NCBI RefSeq assembly: GCF_036370855.1
Contig: NC_088111.1
Location: 18,449,501-18,513,500, forward strand
Source of the DNA: Dromaius novaehollandiae
Taxonomy: Eukaryota > Chordata > Aves > Casuariiformes > Dromaiidae
Direction of reading: 5' to 3'
DNA: 64,000 bases
Both the position numbers and the translations under genes were made by a program. The first letter of the stretch is position 1; every line of letters begins with the position of its first letter. Of the stretch, positions 33,257 through 45,933 are shown one piece after another. The notes beneath the pieces are model-generated. The model did no database searches. It saw only the letters and a list, made by a program, of their open reading frames with translations, and was not told the DNA's origin.

Positions 33257-36200
33257 CTGTGTGTATTACATACGCTGCAGCCTGCTGCTGCTATAGCAAT
33301 ATGCTTGCTCCAGAAACGACAACTCATAATTTGGGCCAGAGCAGGGGGTGTCCTTAGCCGAGTTATAAGTTAATATATTTTTAAAATAGGTGAAGTTGGA
33401 GAGAAGGTGGGATGGGTGGCTTCAGAAGTCGGTTAGAGCTGGATTTTCAACCTCGTACTTTCTCACGGTTTTTCACAACTTTGGGACATAAACAGATTAA
33501 ACAGTATGCCTGCTGCAAAAGATGCAACGTGAGCACTTTGGTAATTCACGTTGTCTTTACTGTCCAGCCTATAAGCATTGTCGTGTCTGTGTTTTAAAAC
33601 TGAAGAAAGAGTGGCCTTGTCACACGTCCCTCTGTAAGTAGTGAAAGGAGCAGCACTCAGCCTAACTCCCAGTACACTACCGAACTGCACAGAAGTGAGT
33701 TTATATACCAATACACGGCTTGATTTGATCTTACTCTTTTGCCGTGTGCCAAAGAAATACGTAGAGGTATATCATATATAGTTTTTAGCTTTAAAAGAGA
33801 TGGTCCACCTTTAAATTGAAGTAGCTTAATGAAAGCCATTAAGATTTTCTAAGCTAGTATTCACATACTTAGCTGAGAGTTCAAATGGACTCACTTCTCA
33901 GTCATCAAAAACCAGATTTTGTTCATGTTCTCTTGTATACATATTTTAGAAGTGGTCCTTCCTGCATACAGTTGCTGAGTTTCATGGAAGCCTATTTAAT
34001 CAGTGTACTTTTGTCATATATGATGCATGTGAGACTCTTGCCATTGGTGCAAATGTCATTTGTGCAACGTAACAGTAAGAATTCCTTTGATATATCTGCT
34101 TTCTCCCTGCCTCCCTTGGATAAAAAAGGGATAGTATCAGTAGGTGAACAGACTTGGATTTATAAGCACAAAGCGAGGGGGAGAAATGCTTCCACTGAAA
34201 AGATCTAGGTGATGAGTTAACTGTTTCATGAGGATGTCATTTGTTTTGTGCTGTTTCCACCATAATAGCCAGGATGGAGAAAAAGTGTGATATTTTATGC
34301 CTATACTCTTTTTTTAAGGCTTGCCATATAGGTGTAGTGATGGGGGGTGGATGGGTGGGAGATCATGATGCCAAGCAAAAATGTGTGCTGTGAGCTGTGT
34401 TGAGCTGGGTTAAAAGATGCCTTTTTGCACCCTGAGTAACTGACCTAAGTAACTTCATGCCTGCGGTTGTAGTTTGGGCTGAGAGATTTGTAAGATTAGA
34501 AAATGGTTCAGTTGTTTAAAATCTAATGCAGCTCATTTGAACCAATTCATAAAGCATTGCTGATAGCAGGGTTTTGTGCAGTTTCTCACTGTTTGGGGAT
34601 TTTTGCAGATTTCTCCAAAGAGTTTGACGCTGACACCTGCACGGGATGAAGTGGTTGATCAGATGGGTCTGATTTTATGTGACAGTCCCCAGGGTGGTTA
34701 GGTCATGCTTTACAATTGTTCTCTCCCCCCCCCCCCGGCCTCACCCCATACCTTAAGTGCTAATTCTGTATGTATGCTTGGAAGTTTATCAAATTGATTT
34801 TTTTTTTTCCGCTGGCTTAAAATTAACATGGTAAACGCTGTCTTGTACTGCACGTAGAGCTCCTGGAGAAGCCCTGCCAACGCCAGCCAAGAATAAAGGC
34901 TGCGCTCAGAGGGTCAGGCTTTGCTGTACCCCGGAGATCTCTTGACAGTCTGTGAAATAATTCTCGGTTTTCTGTTGCAGATTATTCACTTTCTGTTCTG
35001 GCTGCCTGTTCCTCAGAGTCATAGTCCAGTGCCATTAATTACTTCCGCAGCAACATGCTGTGGTGTTTTGCCACTGTATCTGCAACTTCAGATTAAACAA
35101 CTCGCCTATTTTAGGCGTTTGTTCTTACTGGAGATTTTGTTCTCTGCTGCTGCCTGCTAATAGAGAAGAACGTGAACAGAAATCTTGCTCTGTTAGCAAA
35201 ATACTGCAATCTAATGAGAAATTGGTGGGTTTGAAAAACGGGGTTTGCAAAATTTGAGGGTTTGTTCTTATACAATGAAAAAGCATGTGGGGCAACTTAG
35301 AAATCTGACACTTCTATCTTAATTTGGTTTACACTTTCAAGAGTTTTTTGCTTTGTAAATCTTCCCTTTAACATATGTTATGTTTTCCATCTGTCTTTTC
35401 AGATGGCTAAGTTGCAGAGAGAACCTAAATCTTATTTGGAAAACTGTCTTTAATAGAGATGTTTCAACAGATAGTGTTGAGTATTTTGCAGAATCATAGC
35501 ACGAACGAAAAGAAAACTGAAACTTCTATTATCACTGCTAATTTGCAATCTTACGTAACTCAGAATCTGCCTTTAACATGCACGCTTTAAAAGCTTCACT
35601 TTATCTTGCCTTTCCCCTTTTCTTATTCTCTACCTTTAAGAGAAAAGGATCTTTTCCCATGACTTGGAACATCTGATAAATACAGTATCTTTGATTTGCA
35701 ATAATGTCTTATTTATATGTGTTTGTGTGCATGTCTAGCTATACATAGATGTGTGTGCGTGTGTAAAATAATCTCATACTTCTCTGAAGGTCATCCTTAA
35801 TGCTGTGGGGATTTCCTTAGCGAGACAGCGTTGTCAAAATGAGTTGTTCTTTCTAGGAGATACCTCTCCTAGTCTCACAGGTAGAAATTATTTCGCTGCT
35901 CCTGTTAGGCATCGCGGAGGCAGTAGTCTGGACCAGCAACTTTCTGTTGGAAAAGGAAAATGCAATCTTATACTCCAACCTCTCTGCATGTATGTCAAAC
36001 CTGAAGAGCAAAAACCTCTCTCCTCACTCTGCCCCAACTTTACCGCTGCCAGTACTTTGATAACTATTTTAGTGTGTGTTGCTGATGACATAGTTTGATC
36101 TAATGGGGGGAAGAAGAAAGATGGAAATTACCAAGAGACTTGAAATTGCTAAGTACTGAACGTACATCTGGTTTGTAGTAGCTGCAAAGGGGTTTTTTGT

Positions 36201-37885
36201 TGTTGTTTTTTTTCCCCTAAGTTTCATTGACTCCTTAAAGGAAAGTATTAATGAGAATGATTCAGAAACGTCTCAGTTCACTGAAATTCATGCTTTACAT
36301 TGAAACAGGTTAGTGAGAGCATTGGGTTTTTTTTATTCAGTCAACTATAGTTGGAAGCTTTTTAGAGTGAAGTGTGTAACAGTCACTGGTTTCAAGTGCA
36401 GGTCTGTTGCTGCTTCCTTAGGCACATTCGGTGTATTATTTGTGTTGAAAGTTCTTGCACAGCTGTGAATTACCAAGCAAAGTACCCTTCACTTATAATT
36501 TGGTATCAAATTAGGGGGGAAATGGCATTGGAAGAAGAATAAAGGAAACACAAATTTTGGCAGCTATTGTACCTCATAAAGGAGATATAAAACTTGCCTG
36601 TTTTATAATAATCTTGCACAGTATTTAATTTTTTCTCTGTTTCATAATATTACTTCAATTGCATGTTAATCACTGCTATTTCAGTCTTTGCTCAAGTAGG
36701 CCTGTTCTGTGCTTATGTTACAGAAGATATATAAAGCTGTGAACTTTCAGAGAAGGGTTTGTATAGCTGAAGGGACTGTTTGAGCAGTCCGAGCCAAAAG
36801 GCAGTATTGAGCAAGGAGTTCTCAATGCTCTCATGCTCTCGGTCAGTGTGGGGAGGATGGAGGACTAAAAATCTGAACGACCTCACGTTGAGCTATGTAT
36901 TTAATGAATCTACAGTCAGGGAACATTACAGTTAAAATTTACATGTCAAGACAATCCACGCCTTTGAGTTTATCAGCCATTTTTTTCCAGATGTGACGGT
37001 GGCACAGCTTTAACATGAAGCAATGGATCTGTCGGTCGTGTGAGCTAAACTGAAGGCATTTGCTTGCTGACACTCTCAGTGCAGACTGTGCACTTCATGC
37101 TGCCTTCAGCAAGTGCCTGCTTTTAATTATAGGATTCTCAGATAATTCCTCTTTAAAGGGGCATCCTGAACTTAAATGTTTTGTGAGCTGTTAAAATAGG
37201 ACAACAGAGAAGATGCATGTGTTTGTGATAGCATGGGAGAGTGAGAACCTCAGTTCTGTTAATGTTCTCCAAGAACCCTAAAATACCTGCTCTTCATCAG
37301 GATGATGATCCAAATGAAAAGCTAGTGTTGCCAGTGCAGAGCTGTTTCCTAATCTGTGGGCAGACTGCTTCTCCTCCTTCCGCTTAGATTTCTGCTCTTA
37401 CAGCAGAGGAAATCTCTGAAGCCTTTTGGTCTGAAACTGTATGTAGCCTTGTAGCCAGATGCAGTGCGACAATAATCATGTCAGTATCGTTGATGCTACT
37501 GGGTGGGATTTACAGTTCCTCACAAAAGCAAACACAGTGGTAGTGTCAAAATAGTGAAGACACCTTAGGAAGCAATTAAGAGGAAGAATAGTTATGGAGA
37601 AGCTCTGTAGGGCCTGGGGAAAGCAAACCTAATCCATCCTTTTCCAGCTGATGCTACCAGAACAGATCAGGGCGAGCACTCTGGTTGAGCGGCTTCTGCC
37701 ACACACTTTTCCTTTTTTTTTTTTTCTTTTTTTCTTCCCTCTGGCATCTGGGGAGAGGAGAGGCTAGCTTCTCATCTGAATCCATTTTTCATATTTATTT
37801 TTGTATATTACTTTTGGTACCAGTTGCAGTTAGCGTGCCCTTGTATACTACTCTGTGTTTTTAATAGCAGAATATTCAGCTAATC

Positions 37886-37923
37886 TGTGTGTGTGTGTGC
37901 GGGGGGAGGGGGGGGTCGGGGGG
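37886..37923. repeat. (GT)n followed by G-rich tract
   Basis: Seven GT units at 37886-37899 lead into G runs of 6, 8 and 6 separated by A and TC (37901-37926). Alternating purine-pyrimidine next to G runs favours Z-DNA and quadruplex formation. Confidence 0.85.
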
Positions 37924-38779
37924 TAGTGGAAGGATAGAAGAAATGATTCTAAAAACAGTTACTATTCTTGAAAGAAGCTAATGTCTTATCTTTCTCAGGA
38001 CCTTCAACACAAAGTGTATTTTTACTATGAGAACAGCAAAAGAGAGATAGTGGAGGTTTGGATAAGTACAACAGAGAGACTTGTGGTTATGACATGGTGA
38101 TGCGCAACATGTAAGTGGAGAGAGAGGAGAGAGGCTAGGAACTAAGTATAATCAAGGAAAAGTTTTGGTTTGCGCCATTCCTCTTTGAGGGAGGTGAGAA
38201 AAGAGACAGAGCGCTAGATCCCTTCTTTATAGGGAAGTTGTTGTCTGGTATCTCACGCACTAGTTCTGGTGTTGGGGATATTGGTACATGTGGCTTTTCC
38301 ATCCTGACTGGTATGCCTGTTGTTCAGGCTGGTGTCAGGGATGTTTTCAAGATTGAATTGATGTTACTGGCAGTGTTTTAGTGAGGGTTAGAAGAAAACA
38401 AAACTGTCACTGACTTCTTAATTTGTTTGTTTTGTATCATGAGCTTCAGTTTTGAAAAGTTACTTAGTTGCTGAAGTTTTTTATGAAAAATGGATTGGGA
38501 GGGATTATAAGAGCTTGAAACTATTTTAACTTGTTCTTAAGATTAACTAGATTCTGAGCTAATACTGTTCCTTTTGGTTATTGAGACACACAGAATGGAT
38601 TTAAACTAATTTTAGGAGCTGTATCCCTTCTTGTTTACATCTCTTTACTCTGGATGGTATACAGCTTGTGGAGGGGCATGCTTGGTTAGAAGACGAGATG
38701 CAATGGAGGTGAGGTAGAAGGAACATCTCCCTCTCAGTCTCCCTATCCTCCCTCCAAAATCCTGGCTGTAGGAAAGTAA

Positions 38780-39128
38780 GAGAAGGCAAGTGTTGCACCC
38801 AACTTCAAAAAAAGGCCAGAAAGGCGATGCAAGAAACTACAGGCTCGTCGGTCTCACTTCCATCTCTGGGAAAAGCATGGAGTGGGTCCTCTTGGAACAA
38901 ATTTCTGGGCACATGAAGAAGGTGACAGGGAACAGTCAGCATGGATTTTTCAAGGTTAAATCATGCCTGACCAACCTGATTGCCTGCTGTGATAAAATGA
39001 CTGGATTTGTTGGCAAGGGGAGAACAGTGTATTTCACTTACCTCAAGTGTAGCAGGGCTTTCAGTATTGTCTGCTAGAATGTTCTTACATCCAGGTTAGG
39101 ATGTTACAGTCTGGGTGGGTGGGTGGCT

Positions 39129-39162
<34 letters not shown>

Positions 39163-40135
39163 GTTGGATGGCTGGGCTAATGGTTAATGGGTCATACTCT
39201 ACCTGGAGACCTATAGCAGGTGGGTATGGGGGGATCTATACTGAGACTGTGTTCATTAATTTGATGAAACCATTAGTATCTTTATCAGTGACTTGGAGCA
39301 GGTGACAGTGTGTGCTTTCATCAAGTTTGTAGATGACACCAAGCTGGGGGGACCAGCTGATATGTTTGAGGATGGGGCTGCCAATCCAGAGGGGCCACAT
39401 GGGCTGGAGGAATGGGCTGAAAGGACCCTTGTGAAATTTGACCAAGACAAAAGCAAAGGCCTGCACCTATGAAGGAGCAGCCTTTGCCATGATACAGGTG
39501 GGAGCTGACTGGCTGGGGAGCAGCTCTGCTGAAGAGGCCTGAGAGTCTTGGTCAGCATCATCCTGGGCTGTATTCACAGGATCAAAGGAAGTGATTATCC
39601 CCCTTTACTCAGCACTCCTTAGGTTGTGTGTAGAATACTGCATCTAGTTTTGGCACTCCTGATATGAGAAAGACATTGGAGCAAATTCAGTGAAGGGCTA
39701 CCAAGATGCTGTGGGGGCTGAAGCATTTGCCCTGTGGTGAGAGTGGAGGGACCTGGACTTGTTCAGCCTGGAGAGGAGAAGGCTTGGTGGGGTGGGGGAG
39801 CCTAACAGTAGCCTGTCCGTGCCTTTGAGGAGGTTGCTGAGAAGATGGAGCAGGGCTCTTCAGAGCATGGCAGGGAGGACAAGAGACAGTGGTCATAAAA
39901 ACAAGAGAGGTTTCGATTGGATACAAGGAGGAGATTTTTCAAGGTAAGGACAATTGGTCATTGGAAGAGCTTGTGCAGAAAGGCTCTGCAGTCTTCATCC
40001 CTGATGGTGTTTTCAAGACAACCGAGTAAAGCCCTGAGCAACCTGGTCTGATCCCATAGTTGACCCTCTTTGAGCAGAAGTTTGCACTTAGAGACCTCCA
40101 GATGCCCCTTCCAACCTGAATGACCCCAAATCTGT
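38780..40135 (+). mobile_element. CR1 LINE, 5'-truncated, decayed ORF2 and 3' region
   Basis: The frame at 38790-39077 encodes recognisable CR1 reverse transcriptase: NYRLVGLTSISGKSMEWVLL, then SQHGFFKVKSCLTNLIA. These correspond to the family's NYRPVSLTSVPGK and SQHGFTKGKSCLTNL blocks. The catalytic YLDFSKAFD block has become YLKCSRAFS, so the aspartate is lost. Downstream DNA follows CR1 order: a TTTATCAGTGACTTGGA block, AAGTTTGTAGATGACACCAA (39325-39344), AGTGATTATCCCCCTTTACT, TTCAGCCTGGAGAGGAGAAGG, and a 3' end near CCAACCTGAATGACC. A 27-nt T run interrupts it. It is about 1.35 kb of the roughly 4.5-kb element and is inactive. Confidence 0.92.
39132..39158. repeat. Poly-T run, 27 nt, inside the CR1 copy
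   Basis: Twenty-seven T residues sit between two CR1-derived segments (GGGTGGGTGGCTAGA before; AAAGGTTGGATGGCTGGGC after). CR1 does not normally have such a run there, so it is a later expansion or the A-tail of a small antisense insertion. Confidence 0.9.
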
Positions 40136-42226
40136 AAGCAAGAGAGCAATTGCTAATAGTTACAATCATCCTAGTGAGCATCCTAGTGGCAGTTACCTAG
40201 AGTGCTGAAGGGCAAAGCTAGCTTCTGTGTGTTGATATATTTGTATTTTGGGCAATCGCCTTATTTAGGAATGTACTTCAGAAGATGAGGCAGAAAGAAA
40301 TTTAGTTAATTATCCAAATCTGTTGTTATACAAGCCATAACTTCCCAGGGCTCATCCAGATGCTTTCTAATGCGCCTTTAGTTACCCCCAGCCTAGCTTC
40401 TACGGTCTCCTTAGTCCACCCAGATCCCCCACTGCTGTCCTTCTTAACCTGACTGTTAAGCAGCAGATTTTGAAGAAGTGATGCCTTTTTTGAAAGTCAA
40501 GGTCAGATATATGTCAGTTTGCTGTCTTTTTGCGGCCTCGTTGCCCTTATTAGCTGGAGATGCTAATGTAAAATTTCCTTACTGGAAATTGCTTCATTTT
40601 ATTTTCAATGAATGCATTGTTTGATTTTTCTAAAACCTTAAATGTGCTAATTGTCTTTTATGAAACAATAAATTACAGAATCGTCAAACCTAGAAAGGAG
40701 GTTGGAATGGATGTGGTAATTGCTGACTGGAACAAACAGTATGGCTATTGAGTCAGGTTACCTGACATTGAATTTTAGGGAATGGGTGGAGCGCTGAACT
40801 GTTGAGGCTTTGTCCTGGTGTCTGGCATGACTGAAAGAAGCCTTAAGAAATAAGATTGAGCTCATTGAAATGTAACAGCTATGTTGGTGTCCAAAGAAAG
40901 GCAGAGTGAAAATACTGCTTGTATATTAGGACTTCCAGTGTGACTTCAGTGTCAACTTCTAAGTTTGTGAACAGAAAAGTCCTGTTCTCACCTCAAATGA
41001 AGATTCTGCCATAAAAATTGAAACTGGAACTGAATTTGATAATGTTCTACCTGCTTTGTAACATATACGAGACAATAAATCATGTAAAGAAATGACTTAG
41101 AATGTTTGTCACCTCTCCAGGCTGATCTAGAGGAGCTAAAGAGGCAGAAAGAGTGATGTTGGAACAAGCTAACTGGTTGAATAGGTATATTAACCCCCCC
41201 CCAAAAAAAAAAAATCTCCTGATAACTGTTATAAGTAGTCATACAGGTGAAAATATACTTTTTATCCTCTTGCTTCTGAGAGTGTAAGGAAGGAAAAAGT
41301 ATATTCTATTCCAGTTGCTGAAAGTGTCATCCAGGAAGGTGTAAAGCTATGACACTGAAGCCCGTAAGACTAGAATTAGGAGGGAGTTTCTCTCAAGCGT
41401 GGTTACCCTCTGTGTGAAGACCAATGCTGAAACAATGCAAAACTCTCAAATTGGAAAAGGATTGGTTTGAAAAAAAGTGGGGTTTTCTTAATTGTGTAGT
41501 GCTTCTCCATCCCTTCTGAAAGACAAATAAGTTACCCAGGCTTTTTGTTACCTCTCTTCTTTTAAGAGGCAGTTTTACGTAACTGAGAGATAATGAAAGG
41601 TGTGAGGTTTAGAGTCGGAAGTGCTGTGTGAGACAAGAAGCTACGAGGTGGATCTCAGCAGGCTTAGTCAGCTCTGCTGCTTCCTGATGGCTAAAATAAG
41701 AATGTGTGTTACGAGTTAAGGAAATCTGACTTTCTTAAAAAATAAAGACCACCTTTTCTCTTCTCTTACATGCTTGTGGGCTGCAGCTTTGGAAGAAAAG
41801 ATGCTGCTGTTTCATATGAAGAAAAAATAAAACAGCACTTGGGATGGAGGACAGATAGTCTCATAGGTCTTGAAGAGCAGTTTGCCTTCTGCTCTTGCTA
41901 GTTGGCTTCTTTTCACCTTGATTCTCTCCTTTCATTAGACAATCCTGAGTAATTGAACATAACATATAGGGCAGATATTAACATCTAATGTTTATTGATA
42001 GTTACCAGATTTTTTTTCCCCATCTGGCAACTTAAATTCAGATTTTTAACTTGATTATTTGTGCTTTTTAAACTGAGGCTCTTGTAGATTAATTTTAGAA
42101 AGATAAAACACTACCACGAAAATTTTTAGTCCTTATCTGGGTGTTAACCCTGACTTTCTTTCTGTGTACGCGTGCTCAAAGCTGTTAGTGGTGGCGACAC
42201 AAGTTAAGTGCTGCTTTCAGCCTGGC

Positions 42227-42330
42227 AGCGGTGGAGCCTGGCTTTCCCCCTCCGGCCGCCTGCTCGCTCTCGTTCGCCCGGCGCTCCCGCTGCGCTCGCG
42301 TTGACAGTCCTCCCGCGGCTTTGCCGGGTT
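42227..42330. promoter_or_regulatory. CpG islet in intron 1
   Basis: A dense cluster of about 14 CG dinucleotides in roughly 100 bp (for example CTCGTTCGCCCGGCG) lies in AT-rich intron, 3.6 kb upstream of exon 2. It covers two overlapping short frames with no known domain. Confidence 0.4.
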
Positions 42331-42748
42331 CTGCTAGTGGGCACAGGAAAGGCAAATTACTTCAGAAATCTCTGGGAAAGATTCAGGGTGGTTCCTCTTA
42401 CTGTAGCGGAGCAGCCAATGTATTATGTTTTCGAAAGCTCTTTTAATCCCTTGAGCAGGGCAGGAGCAGGTACAATACTCGGTAATTAGGGTGGGTCTCT
42501 TCAGGATAGGTGTTTTTTGTGTGAGGTAGGCTGACCAGGGTGTGCGTTGCCTCAGGGAAATATAGTTAAAGGCAAAGGCATGTCTTAGTTTTAGGCTCTT
42601 GATAGCTACTGTTGGCTTGGAGAAAGAGAAGTAGTTGAAGCATTAGGAATGTGATCAATTGTCTTCTTTTTATGAGGATGAGGGGACTGAGGTCGCTTTT
42701 CACTTCCCTACCCTCAGAAATGGGCCACCTTGTTATTATAGCAAACTT

Positions 42749-42774
42749 TATATATATATACACATATATATATA
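42749..42774. repeat. (TA)n microsatellite
   Basis: TATATATATATA, CACA, then TATATATATA, making an AT-rich inverted repeat in intron 1. Confidence 0.9.
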
Positions 42775-43608
42775 GGTAGATAGATACAAATATACTGCTA
42801 CCAAGACAATCTCTTATCTTTATAGATTTGTCGCAGACATGCTTAAGTAGAGTTTAATTTTCTGTTGTATTTTATAGCTGTTGTAAAAAGCACCTTATAC
42901 ATTGCTGTTTTTTAATGTGCACAACTCTGATTAAAGTATAAAACCAGAAGGCTTAATCATTGTCTGAACATTTGAATGCTTGGTGCATTTTTGCATAGCC
43001 ACTATGCCAAGCTGTTTACCTGCTTTTATTTTCCTGCTGGAAGAGTTGTGAGCTTCCCATGTTGACAGTAATCTATACCCTTCTTACAGGAGCTTAAGAG
43101 TGGTAGAATATTTTTGGTTTTAGGAGGCGATATTCCAGAGCACTTTCTTCACTCTTTTTGTAAATTGCAAAAACATTCCCAGTCTTTGGCTCTGACAGCA
43201 CTGTTAGAAGAGTTTGGCTGGCGAAACAAGAAAACTTGAGCGCTTGTACTGTAACATCCCATTTCTTGAAATTGAGCTTCACGAAGAATTACGAGTGTCC
43301 ATTTCACAAGGGGGGAAGCTGAATTACAAAGATGCAAAGAGAAAAGCATGGGTTAGTTATACGTGGTCCCGTAGATTAGTGGGCATTGTGAATAGTCAGC
43401 ATAACAGCACCAGATCACTTGCTTTAGGTAATTACCTTGAGAAAGAAAAGGGGGGGAAAAAAGTGTCTGCTAATGGTGACAGTTACCCTTTTTTCTTCTC
43501 AGTTTTGAAATATGGCTGGAAAAGCTCTTCTGTCTTTCTCTTTTTTTTTGCTACATCTTCCCCCTCTTTTTCACTTCTCTGTTTCTCCCAGACCTACCAT
43601 CACCCCCC

Positions 43609-43624
43609 CACACACACACACACA
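43609..43624. repeat. (CA)8 microsatellite
   Basis: Eight CA units preceded by a run of seven C residues, in intron 1. Confidence 0.9.
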
Positions 43625-45299
43625 GATCTTTTGTTCATGAAGTATTATATATAATATAATTTTAGTGTGGAAGCTTGGAAAAATATTGTTCGTTAGAATT
43701 AGGAAAGTTGTTTGAACAAGTGCTGTAAACCTTTAACTTCCCAATGAGCTAGGATGACAAACAGTTTTCATCAGAGGGGGGATGGAGCTGGATGGAAGGG
43801 TAGATTGGGTTAAAGACACTGAAATTTTGGAGGAGGAAAAGCAGACCAAAAATGTATAGGAAGAGGTACAAACTGCAGCATAATAAATACCGAGTGGTTG
43901 TGAGGGAAGGGGAAGATGAAGTGACCACTGAAAAGAGCGTAAAGATACGCCAGGAAATTCTGTACGAGAGAAGTTGCCAAGGTGAATTAAACAATTGAAG
44001 GAAAAGGTAGTAGAAAAGCTAAGGATACTTCAATGAACAAAATTGGCTTAAGAAAATATGAATTTGTTCCTTGCTTTCTTGTAAAGGGAGTAGGAGATCC
44101 CTTCCTGAACTGTAGTGTATTTTGTCATGGCCAATGTCCTGGAAAGGATATAAGGATTCGATGCAAGATGTAGACCCATGAGGAACACGCTGCCGTGAGC
44201 TCCTCAAAACGGGAGGAATTTTACTATTTTTGTTTGTTCACCGTGCAGATTGAAGATGTGGTTCAGTGGTCATTTCATCACTTATTCGAATAAATTTTTT
44301 ATTCAGTTTTCTTCAGTTAGGATGAGTTGAAAATTTGAATACTGGCAATGTATATCGGGTTTGAATGTATTGGAATGTACTTGTAATATGTCCTAGCTTT
44401 GTGATAAAAGTTAAATGTTGGTTGGTTTTTTAAATGCAGGTAGTGTGGTTCAGGTTGCCGCTTACTGAATGATTGTGTGGCACTCTTGCAGCCTGACCTC
44501 GCACTGCCTTTTCATGGTTGAAGGGTTTGTATGAATTAAATTTTAAAATAATGAAGCATTTGGTGTTCCTTTTTTAAATTGTTTGCCATAGCCTTGAAAA
44601 ATTTTGGCTTGTAACGTTGTTCATTGTGAGAGATCAGGGTTTTTTCAGGGCTGGCTTTTGCAGGGGCAAATTCTTCAACAGTTTTGTTACTTTGGTAAAA
44701 AGCAGTTGCTTCAGATCGTGTCCTTTGACGGGAAATCTTTCCCTTTGCAGAGCTGATTTTGAACAGCTGCTCGGATGAATTGAGGCTAGTCCTGCTTTAC
44801 GTGTTTACTTTATTGATGTTGGTGTGTACACTTGTCCTTATATATAATTTGCCTTCTAATGAAAGTACCTATATACAGCTAACAACTCTAAAGAACAAAT
44901 AACTTTTCTATTTTTAGTTAGGACTAAAATGATATTGTTACACACACTCTAATTAGGATGTGCAATAAAACATCTTGGTGACCTGGAGCTGCTCCTCATT
45001 TGAAAACCACAAGGAAATGTGACTTTTTATCGGTTGGGCGTTTGGGTGTTCCAGCCAGACAAAGCGCTCCCTTCAGGTGACTTAACGAAGATTTGATTTT
45101 TACTTTTCCCCTGATCAGGAGAGGGTATGGATTACCTGTGTCGGTATTGGGTAGGGTAAAGGAGGGCAGGGCAGCTGGAGAGCAATTTGAATGATTTGGT
45201 GAACTGAATTCTTCAGAGATTGAGAAGCGACTCCGACTCCGTTCAAGAGCAATTACCAGGAGAAAATGCTGAGTGCCTGTCAGGATCTTTAGCAGATCG

Positions 45300-45545
45300 T
45301 GATGCAAATCGTTGACTAGAGACCCATATTGGACACATTTGTGAGGCTGAGATCACACTACCAAAGAAAGTGGTTGTTATTTCTAGATCAGGATGGGAAG
45401 CCTTGCTGGAAGATATTCTTTGGCCAAATGCAAACATAAATTACGAGGCTGAGGTACGTTTGATGGGTGAAATGCAGTGGCCTGGGATTGTGTGAGAGGT
45501 TAGAGCAGGTGATATAATAGTCTTTTGGAGAGTATAAATCGATAC
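45300..45545 (+). mobile_element. Ancient CR1 3' end
   Basis: Blocks reading TCAGGATGGGAAGCCTTGCT, GAAGATATTCTTTGGCCAAA, TTTGATGGGTGAAATGCAGT, GGCCTG and ATAATAGTC follow, in order, the 3'-terminal region of old reptile/bird CR1 subfamilies as I know it. Boundaries are approximate. It ends about 390 bp upstream of CREBBP exon 2, in the same orientation. It has no coding capacity. Confidence 0.7.
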
Positions 45546-45933
45546 GAAAACCTGTCTTGATATTTCTGCCTTGTTCTTTTAGCCAAAACAAGAGAGAACT
45601 AGGAGTAAGGTTAAGTGGCGGTATTCATGTCATCTCAATTTCTTAGCTTTGGTACAATGTTTTGTCAAAAGTCTTGCAATAAAACCATTTATTGGTCAGT
45701 GTTTTACCCTGTATTGTTATATGCATGTTGTGTTGATGACTGCGCTTTCTAAAAGGTCCTGGGATTCATGTCACGGTGAGCCACACTCACGCAGTGGCAA
45801 TACTGGCACTTGGGTGAAGCTGCACTTTAATACGCTTCAGGGATTTTTATGGCCAGTGCAAAGTGATGTAAACAAATGTTTTAGTCAGTTTTTGTTACGT
45901 TTTTCTTACCTGTGTTTCTGTTTTAACTTGTAG

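Larger units (their letters stand above)
30312..45933 (+). other. CREBBP: CREBBP intron 1 (15.6 kb)
   Basis: The donor GTGAGG is at 30312 and the acceptor TTTTAACTTGTAG ends at 45933. The acceptor has a pyrimidine tract and a plausible branch sequence (TTTTAAC). The first 750 bp continue the CpG island, and the rest is AT-rich. It contains CR1 remnants at 38780-40135 and about 45300-45545, CpG islets at 33161-33256 and 42227-42330, and several microsatellites. I found no nested protein gene and no RNA gene. The intron is about half the size I would expect in mammals, consistent with a compact bird genome. Confidence 0.9.

Noticed and set aside
40673..40712. Possible antisense CR1 3' end (ACAGAATCGTCAAACC, AGGTTGGAA)
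   Set aside because: Resembles the AGAATC..GGTTGGAA tail of CR1 but is too short and diverged to support.
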